The position numbers and the translations under genes are program-made. Shown piece after piece: positions 7,303-11,940 of a stretch of 11,940 nucleotides of DNA. The stretch spans positions 1 through 11,940 of the forward strand of contig JAKQYG010000078.1 in the NCBI GenBank assembly GCA_023356515.1. The letters run 5' to 3'. Under the pieces are notes generated by a model that worked only from the letters and a program-made list of their open reading frames with translations, did not search any database and was not told the origin of the DNA. Position 1 is the stretch's first letter; every line of letters begins with the position of its first letter. The stretch is from Trichodesmium sp. MAG_R04. Its GTDB lineage: Bacteria > Cyanobacteriota > Cyanobacteriia > Cyanobacteriales > Microcoleaceae.

Positions 7303-7506
7303 ATGGGTTATCTAAATCAAGCTCTCTTACCAGAAGTTATAATCACAGAATTAGTCTTTCAAGTATATCGATCCGGTATCTTGACTCAAGAACAAAGAAA
7401 AGAAATAAAAAGTTTATTTTTATACCATGATTTGAGTGAAGAAAATACCACATCAATTAATCGCTTACTTCATGCAATTCGTCGTGGATGGCTTAAAGTG
7501 GTATAA
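7303..7506 (+). CDS. Small conserved-looking protein of unknown function
   Basis: The product has 67 residues, starts MGYLNQALLPEVIITELVFQ and ends INRLLHAIRRGWLKVV. It looks all-helical and soluble, with a likely helix (9-24), a charged helix around LTQEQRKEIKSLF (27-39), and a basic amphipathic C-terminal helix. From memory, small cyanobacterial proteins with the pattern 'ITxxDxxxI…INRLxxxxRRGxLKVV' exist, but I cannot name a family. The ATG at 7303 has no clear ribosome binding site. It is the only gene in 1.9 kb and sits between the two inverted element copies, with 796 and 729 bases to ndhM's element-bearing side and to the next gene's start. The wording of its C-terminus is too protein-like to dismiss as chance, but function is unknown. 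Confidence 0.6.
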   Translation: MGYLNQALLPEVIITELVFQVYRSGILTQEQRKEIKSLFLYHDLSEENTTSINRLLHAIRRGWLKVV

Positions 7507-8004
7507 TGAAAGCTACCTCTTTTCTAGTGGTTAAAAGTTTAATTACCTTAAAACAATTCTATTCTTGACTTTGCTTTAAGGATTATCTAATAGTATAGTT
7601 AGTATAGTACATTTTCATCTCCGATTAAATTCGGATTGCCCTGATTTCCAGCTCCTGATTCCTAACTCCTTCCCACCAAGTATACCTAACAAAAATAAAT
7701 GATATTTGTCAGGGTAAAAGACTAATGTGCCACAAATTTTAAAATCTTGAAATTAAGATATAGTTATCTTTACGGTGGTTTTAAGCTAGACATTATATGC
7801 TTATAAAAAAAAGCGAGATGCTTCCAGTTGCCTAAACTACATATCATCTGAGTTCTTTCAAAAGAGTTATCAACTTTTTTTAATTCTTATCCCGTTACGA
7901 TGTGCCGCAAGAAATTTAGAATATAGCAATCCTAAATTGGTTGTGATTATTCAAAAAAGTGTAGAGAATAAAAACTAAATTACAATTAGCAATCTATGTA
8001 ATGA
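7507..8004. other. AT-rich spacer after the 67-codon gene
   Basis: No gene is visible in these 498 bases. It holds a TCCGA/TCGGA hairpin (7620-7635), a CT-rich tract with repeated 'CCTGATT/CCTAACT' units (7639-7672) of the kind scattered in filamentous cyanobacterial spacers, and ATATAGCAATCCTA (7921-7934), the inverted partner of 6921-6934. Confidence 0.5.
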
Positions 8005-8155
8005 CTAGACAGTATTAAATTCTTCGAAGAACTATTGCTAGTCAAGGCTTATAGCGATATCAGTGTGAGAAACTCTAAAAATTAAACTATAAGTGCTGTA
8101 ATATTTTCAGTCTTTAAAGCAAATAATTTTTTAGGGGAACTTTGTACTCTCCAGT
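8005..8155 (+). repeat. Right copy of inverted ~150-165 bp element, pointing at the phosphoribosyltransferase gene
   Basis: This is the inverted partner of 6606-6770 and ends 79 bases before the ATG at 8235. It carries a perfect palindrome TTCTTCGAAGAA (8020-8031), the conserved block AACTATAAGTGCTGT (8085-8099), and a hairpin GGGGA/TCTCC (8134-8152). In the left copy the same stem is GGAGA/TCTCC: the changed base still pairs (G-U here, A-U there) only if the RNA is read towards the flanking genes. It lacks the 14-base insertion of the left copy. Confidence 0.85.
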
Positions 8156-8234
8156 TAATGACTCTTTTTAAAATAGTGATTTTAGTTAAAATTAATTTAC
8201 TTCATAATTATCACCATTATTTTAAAACTTATAA

Positions 8235-8756
8235 ATGAGCGATATTTACATCTCTTGGCCACGTTATCACGAAACAATTGAATATCTAGCAGCAAAAATT
8301 TATCAATCCCAATGGGAGTTTAATCAAATTGTCTGTTTAGCTAGGGGAGGGGTACGAGTAGGAGATATTCTTGCCCGCATTTTTAGCAAACATTTAGCAA
8401 TTTTAGCTACTTCTTCTTATGGTGGCATTGAAGGTAAGAAGCGAGGTAATATTAAAATGGCAAAAAACTTGACTATGACTACAGATAGTTTAGGTAGTCA
8501 TATTTTGTTAGTTGATGACTTAGTAGATTCGGGAATTAGTATCAAAAATTCTATTGCTTGGCTTCAAAATAATTATAGTCAAGAAATTCAAGAAGTAAAA
8601 ACGGCTGTTTTGTGGTACAAGGCCTGCTCAATATTTGAGCCTGATTACTATGTTGATTATTTGCTTAATAATCCCTGGGTTCATCAACCCTTTGAGGTAT
8701 ACGAACAAATGGATCCTGCTGATTTAACTGTTGTCAAGACAGGTAAGTCAAATTAA
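8235..8756 (+). CDS. Type I phosphoribosyltransferase, purine (xanthine/hypoxanthine) salvage type
   Basis: The 173-residue cytoplasmic protein shows the hallmark PRPP-binding motif ILLVDDLVDSG (90-100), with two adjacent acidic residues, and a pyrophosphate loop CLARGGVRVGDILAR (34-48). After the hood region, NNPWVHQPFEVYE (145-157) resembles the base-stacking aromatic segment near the C-terminus of Gpt-like enzymes. Family reaction: a nucleobase plus PRPP gives a nucleoside monophosphate plus pyrophosphate. The length and the spacing of motifs fit bacterial and archaeal xanthine/hypoxanthine phosphoribosyltransferases; which base is used cannot be read from the sequence. Several such proteins are poorly characterised. 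There is no Shine-Dalgarno before the ATG. The right copy of the inverted element ends 79 bases upstream and may be part of its leader. Confidence 0.88.
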   Translation: MSDIYISWPRYHETIEYLAAKIYQSQWEFNQIVCLARGGVRVGDILARIFSKHLAILATSSYGGIEGKKRGNIKMAKNLTMTTDSLGSHILLVDDLVDSGISIKNSIAWLQNNYSQEIQEVKTAVLWYKACSIFEPDYYVDYLLNNPWVHQPFEVYEQMDPADLTVVKTGKSN

Positions 8757-9056
8757 GTTTAATTAGGGCTTGCTGATTAAATCCTTAATTTAATATATTC
8801 GTTGCTAATGCTCTGTTTTTTGCTTCAAGTAGTAACTTGAGATTGGTTTTGTGTGATATACTCATTTACCGCTAATAGTTTCTATATATTCGTTCCTATG
8901 CTTTCTTTGGTGTTAGGTAGTGGGGTTTTAGATGTGGAAATAGATTTTTCAAGAAAACTATCTAGAACACTATTCATAGCAACTGAGTTATTAATTCCAG
9001 GGTTTTTAGAGTATGAAACTATTAATCTACAACCTTCTTCAATTATTTGATTTATT
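8757..9056. other. Spacer between phosphoribosyltransferase and small conserved gene
   Basis: These 300 bases contain a weak AATTAGG/CCTTAATT inverted repeat just after the stop (about 8760-8790) that might help end transcription. A GTG-initiated 65-codon frame (8853-9050) is open but has no recognisable features and no ribosome binding site, so I do not call it a gene. Confidence 0.45.
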
Positions 9057-9413
9057 ATGTCTACTTCTAAACTAACTTTAAATCTGGTAGAAGGATCTAT
9101 ATCTTTTGATTTTACTACTGAGGCTGCAAGAAATTTACAAAGTGCAATAGCTCAGTTAATCCAGCAATTAAAATTTGCTGCTGCCAAAACTGATACAGGT
9201 ATTTCTGGTAAACCAACTCCACAAAAACCTACAGAATATCGGTATACAGGAGATGTATTTTTAGAAATCTTTTGCAATCCTAATATTTGGCCTAGTCCTT
9301 TTGCTGCTAAATTATTGATTACTTTGCGAGATGACAGAATTCGGATAACTACTGAAGCTGAACTTACTAGAGTTTATGATGATATTAATCAATATTTAGA
9401 GCAAGTAGGCTAA
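9057..9413 (+). CDS. Conserved cyanobacterial protein of unknown function
   Basis: The 118-residue product starts MSTSKLTLNLVEGSISFDFT. An amphipathic helix covers about 22-43 (EAARNLQSAIAQLIQQLK), a Pro/Lys/Thr-rich linker follows (50-60), and a compact second half contains YRYTGDVFLEIFCNPNIWPS (61-80), KLLITLRDDRIRITTEAEL (85-103) and DINQYLEQV (109-117). From memory, the 'YTGDVFLEIFCNPN.WPSPFAAK' pattern occurs in cyanobacterial conserved hypothetical proteins; no function is assigned that I know. No signal peptide or membrane helix is visible. The ATG at 9057 lacks a ribosome binding site. It is followed after 37 bases by a strong terminator, so it ends its own transcript. Confidence 0.75.
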   Translation: MSTSKLTLNLVEGSISFDFTTEAARNLQSAIAQLIQQLKFAAAKTDTGISGKPTPQKPTEYRYTGDVFLEIFCNPNIWPSPFAAKLLITLRDDRIRITTEAELTRVYDDINQYLEQVG

Positions 9414-9450
9414 AAATCTTCAAATTTATTAAAAAATAGGGTTTAAAGCC

Positions 9451-9473
9451 TCGCCCTTCTGGGGCGACTTTTT
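9451..9473 (+). terminator. Rho-independent terminator
   Basis: TCGCCC (9451-9456) pairs with GGGCGA (9462-9467) over a 5-base loop and is followed by C and five T (9469-9473). The GC-rich stem in an AT-rich spacer, 37 bases after the stop at 9413, is a textbook intrinsic terminator for the upstream gene. Confidence 0.85.
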
Positions 9474-9520
9474 GTTGGCTTTTAAGTTGCTAGTTATTCA
9501 GATTCAAAAAATCTATATTC

Positions 9521-9622
9521 AGCTCAAAATATTGGCCAACAACTTTTCACTTATTTCTCTCCGCGTTATCTTGCCAGTACAGTCTTTTTATCATCTATAA
9601 ATAGGAGATAAATTGTCATATT
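9521..9622 (+). repeat. Left copy of ~100-bp direct repeat upstream of the acyltransferase gene
   Basis: It matches 11215-11317 in the same orientation. The best block runs from GCGTTAT through CCAGTA and TCTTTTT to TCATCTATAA (about 9563-9600), roughly 80% identical; flanking parts are weaker. The conserved TATAAATA near 9596-9603 corresponds to TATAATA in the right copy and may be a -10 element. It lies about 140 bases before the acyltransferase ATG. Confidence 0.7.
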
Positions 9623-9764
9623 CTACCTGGTTTTCACGGGGTAAGCTTTCTTTATGAATAGGATTTTCCTAGACTATCCTAAAATCATAATTTTTCCCCT
9701 TATTTAAGCTGGAAGGGTTCGATAAAATGTTTTTCCAGAACAATAAATCTAACAGATAAAATCA

Positions 9765-11031
9765 ATGGAATTAATTACCAATATCAATGTGTATCAAGAG
9801 TATAAACTTTCAAACTTTGATAGTAAAATGGGAATTTGGCCTTATATTAAGATGATAAGTTGGTATAAACATCGAATAGATTCTCATAGATTGAAAAGAG
9901 CAATTCAACAAATAGTAGATAGTGTACCAATTTTGGGAGGGAGATTAGTAAATAAATTGTTCTCTCCATTAAAAGTTGTATGTAAACCACACAAATCTGG
10001 CGTTGGTTTTATTGATATTGATCTAGGGGAACAGGAAATAAATATTGATAATTTATTATATGCAAAAACTTATGTAAAAAATGCATTCAATATTCCCCAA
10101 AAATCCGCAGATGCTATTAACAAAGATACTCCATTAGTATATGTAATTTTGAATCATAATCAAAGTTATTATGGTATAACTCTGCTCGTTAATCATTTCA
10201 TCGCAGATGGTGGAACATATTTTAAATTATTAGAATATCTTTCTCAAGCATACCAAGACCCAGAATATGTTGTTAAATCTGAACCATTATTTACAATAGA
10301 TTCTGATAAAATGGATAATTTTATTGCTGAAAACTTGAAAAAATTCTCATGGAAAGATAAACTTTTAGGGTCAAGGGTCTTTATTTTTTATGCCTTGAAT
10401 ATTTTTTTGCGAACTAAGAATAACTGGAGTTATCTGGAGTTATATTGAATGTATCTTAACCAAAGAAAAATTGGACTTAATTAAGAGGAACAGTAAAAAT
10501 CTGTCAAACGAAAGTGCCTATAGCACAAATGATGCTTTATTTGAATTTTTATCAGTTGTTCCCATTAAACAATTTATTTTTCCTTGTAATCTAAGATATA
10601 GAAATGTTGGCATACCAGAAAATTATTTAGGAAATGCTGAACTCATAATCTCGGATTTAGCTAAACCAGAAAACAATTATATGTTAAAACATACTGATGT
10701 GAGAAAATCAGTTAATCAACTTCCACAAAGATACGGTTTGATATCTACTTTGAGTATGAATGTCCTAATTCATAATTCATGGGTAAAATTACAAAACTTA
10801 CCTGGTTTTAGTGGAAAATTAATTTTGCAAAAGTGGTTTGAATTTGATGATGCACCAAACAAAGCTGGGTCATCATTTCCTTCAACATCTTCACTAATAT
10901 ACAAAATTACAGAAAATCAATATTTATTGAAATGTATTAATTTAAACAATGTTATTTCCCAAGTTGAAAAAAAGTTAATAAATTTGGGTGTAGAAGAGAT
11001 TATTGTGAAAAACTTACAATCAAATAGATAA
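9765..11031 (+). pseudogene. BAHD-like (HXXXDG) acyltransferase broken by a 10-bp tandem duplication
   Basis: Two frames make up one gene. The first (9765-10448) encodes LSNFDSKMGIWPY (15-27), SVPILGGRLV (53-62) and the active-site motif NHFIADGGT (143-151, His144 and Asp148). The second (open from 10399, ending 11031) encodes KEKLDLIKRNSK, YSTNDALFEFL and NLRYRNVGIPENYLGN, like the 'D-R-R…P…Y-x-G-N' region of the transferase family PF02458 (plant BAHD and fungal acetyltransferases). Such enzymes move an acyl group from CoA to an alcohol or amine. The break coincides with CTGGAGTTAT twice in tandem (10424-10433, 10434-10443); deleting one copy joins NNWSY to IECILTKEKL and gives 418 residues with no other damage. 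This implies a recent or reversible lesion, or an assembly error. Substrate unknown. It is flanked by direct repeats and has no Shine-Dalgarno. Confidence 0.82.
10424..10443 (+). repeat. Exact 10-bp tandem duplication inside the acyltransferase gene
   Basis: CTGGAGTTAT is repeated twice without a gap. Ten bases shift the frame by +1, exactly the shift between the two halves of the gene, so the duplication by itself explains the break and the stop at 10446-10448. Confidence 0.95.
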
Positions 11032-11214
11032 TCATCACAAATTGGATATACCTCAGAATCTGTTTGTCAACTCATAAACAACCTCTCACCAAACTTCTCT
11101 CCTAGGAGGACAGAGGCTTTGAAATACCCATTCCTTTGTTCGAAAGGGTTGGGGAAAGGGTTAGATTTTAGGATTTATCAATCCCTAGCAGGACTTCTCA
11201 AGCAGCTTCTCAAA
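11032..11214. other. Structured spacer after the acyltransferase gene
   Basis: A perfect palindrome CTCCTAGGAG is at 11099-11108. Next to it is a longer hairpin: CCCATTCCTTT (11127-11137) with AAAGGGTTGGG (11143-11153), loop of 5 bases, one mismatch and one G-T pair. CT-rich then GGGTTGGGG-type sequences like this recur in spacers of filamentous cyanobacteria as I recall, so this is probably a dispersed non-coding repeat that may also end transcription. No gene is visible. Confidence 0.5.
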
Positions 11215-11317
11215 AACTAAAAATATTCTCAAACAACTTTGTCAGTTGCTTCCATCTGCGTTATATTACCAGTATAATCTTTTTCTCATCTATAATAAAG
11301 AAGAAAAACTATCATTT
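11215..11317 (+). repeat. Right copy of ~100-bp direct repeat, promoter region of the phasin-like gene
   Basis: This matches 9521-9622 in direct orientation. It ends 21 bases before the ATG at 11339. Two TATAAT hexamers occur, at 11273-11278 and 11291-11296; the second lines up with the TATAAATA of the left copy and is the better -10 candidate. No consensus -35 is seen at the usual distance, so an activator-dependent or non-canonical promoter is possible. Confidence 0.65.
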
Positions 11318-11338
11318 GATATAAGTTAACCTACACTT

Positions 11339-11722
11339 ATGAACCCTGATAATCTAACCGAAATAATACAAAAGGGATTTCGTGTCACCCTCGGTGCTAC
11401 ATCCTTTTTCTTCGAAACATTGCAAGACTCTAGTAAGAGGGATGAAAATTTAAATAAATTAAATTCTGATTTTAATCAACTAACAGAGGAATGGGCTGAA
11501 AGAGGAGAGATAACTGAGCGGGAAGCTCGAAACTTTGTTGATACAATTTTGAACCAACAAAATAGTCAAGCCAATACTGATAGTATAACTGTTCCTTCCA
11601 GCCCTATTTCTAATTCTGGTTTTGTACAATCAGATATACAAAAAGATTTGTTAGAACTAACTCAAGAAATAGCTAGCTTGCGCGCTGATTTACAAAAATC
11701 CCAGGAGTTAGGCCCTCAGTAA
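11339..11722 (+). CDS. Small phasin-like coiled-coil protein
   Basis: The 127-residue product starts MNPDNLTEIIQKGFRVTLGA. An amphipathic N-terminal helix with a hydrophobic patch (FRVTLGATSFFFETL, 14-28) is followed by a charged helix with LNQLTEEWAERGEITEREARNFVDTIL-like spacing (41-71), a Ser/Thr/Pro-rich linker (76-95) and a C-terminal coiled coil (98-122, leucines at heptad-like spacing). The 'WAxRGEIT..EAR.FVD' segment resembles phasin/PhaI-type granule-associated proteins and small cyanobacterial homologues; this rests on pattern memory only. No membrane helix is certain. There is no Shine-Dalgarno; the promoter probably lies in the direct-repeat copy immediately upstream. Function is unproven: storage-granule surface or another oligomeric scaffold role are possible. 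Confidence 0.7.
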   Translation: MNPDNLTEIIQKGFRVTLGATSFFFETLQDSSKRDENLNKLNSDFNQLTEEWAERGEITEREARNFVDTILNQQNSQANTDSITVPSSPISNSGFVQSDIQKDLLELTQEIASLRADLQKSQELGPQ

Positions 11723-11729
11723 AACTGTT

Positions 11730-11756
11730 TTTTTTATTTTTTCTGCAAATAAAAAA
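11730..11756. terminator. A/T-only hairpin just after the phasin-like gene
   Basis: TTTTTTATTT (11730-11739) pairs with AAATAAAAAA (11747-11756) over a 7-base loop, starting 8 bases after the stop. Its position suggests transcript end formation, but the stem has no G-C pair and lacks a downstream T run, so this is tentative. The rest of the window to 11940 shows a small AAGGT/ACCTT dyad (11788-11801) and no clear gene. Confidence 0.35.
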
Positions 11757-11940
11757 TATCTGAATGTATCCTCACGGGGTGACAAGCAAGGTAAAAACCT
11801 TTTAGGGTAAGCTTTTTAGCAAAACTACCTTCAGAAAAAATTAGGGGTTTAGGATGGAATATTAAGGTACTAGCTGGTGAGCAAGTCGCCTGAATGCCCT
11901 ATTTCTTCGTTAACCTTCTGAATCTCAAGGCCAAATATAG

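Noticed and set aside
8853..9050. 65-codon GTG-initiated frame before the 118-residue gene
   Set aside because: No ribosome binding site, no known motif, and length within what chance allows here. A conserved homologue would change this.
10402..10408. Run of seven T as the frameshift site in the acyltransferase gene
   Set aside because: Loss of one T would also restore the frame, but the exact 10-bp tandem duplication 16 bases later accounts for the shift fully and leaves a smoother join.
11870..11940. Open frames reaching the right edge (minus-strand peptide ending GHSGDLLTS; plus-strand frame from ATG 11894 beginning MPYFFVNLL)
   Set aside because: Both are under 25 codons in the window and overlap each other on opposite strands; neither can be supported without the next sequence.
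1..11940. tRNA, rRNA or CRISPR array
   Set aside because: I found no cloverleaf-like sequence with a T-loop GTTCGANNC in the right context, no rRNA segments and no regularly spaced short repeats.

Overview
This 11.9 kb window looks like chromosomal DNA of an AT-rich cyanobacterium. The evidence is an NdhM subunit of the photosynthetic NDH-1 complex, a cyanobacterial DUF1823-type protein, a Gap1-type GAPDH, a caspase-like protease of the cyanobacterial kind, and two copies of the HIP1 octamer GCGATCGC (4269-4276 and 4565-4572). Only about 60% of the window is coding and the spacers are long and full of hairpins. That resembles the Trichodesmium/Okeania type of marine filamentous genome, but this placement is an inference and no marker gene proves it.

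Layout, left to right. A metacaspase-like gene runs off the left edge on the minus strand and is divergent from gap1 (NAD-type glyceraldehyde-3-phosphate dehydrogenase). Next is a small DUF1823-type gene, convergent with a large minus-strand PP2C protein phosphatase whose N-terminal region looks like a degenerate kinase fold. Behind the phosphatase lies a spacer with a candidate 201-bp MITE and several hairpins, then ndhM on the minus strand.

From 6312 to 8234 there is a gene-poor region of about 1.9 kb with one 67-codon gene in the middle. It is bracketed by two inverted copies of a ~150-165 bp element (6606-6770 and 8005-8155). Each copy points at the gene beyond it: ndhM on the left and a purine-type phosphoribosyltransferase gene on the right. 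One hairpin in the element keeps its pairing in both copies only when read towards these genes, which fits a shared RNA leader or a mobile non-coding element.

The right third holds the phosphoribosyltransferase, a conserved small protein with a strong terminator after it, a BAHD-like acyltransferase, and a small phasin-like coiled-coil protein. The acyltransferase reading frame is broken by an exact 10-bp tandem duplication (10424-10443); removing one copy restores a 418-residue protein. The acyltransferase is bracketed by a ~100-bp direct repeat (9521-9622 and 11215-11317) whose right copy is the promoter region of the phasin-like gene.

The genes do not form an obvious operon: strands alternate, spacers are long, and functions (glycolysis, NDH-1, signalling, purine salvage, acyl transfer) are unrelated. 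The most unusual content is in the repeats and the broken acyltransferase, not in a multi-gene pathway.
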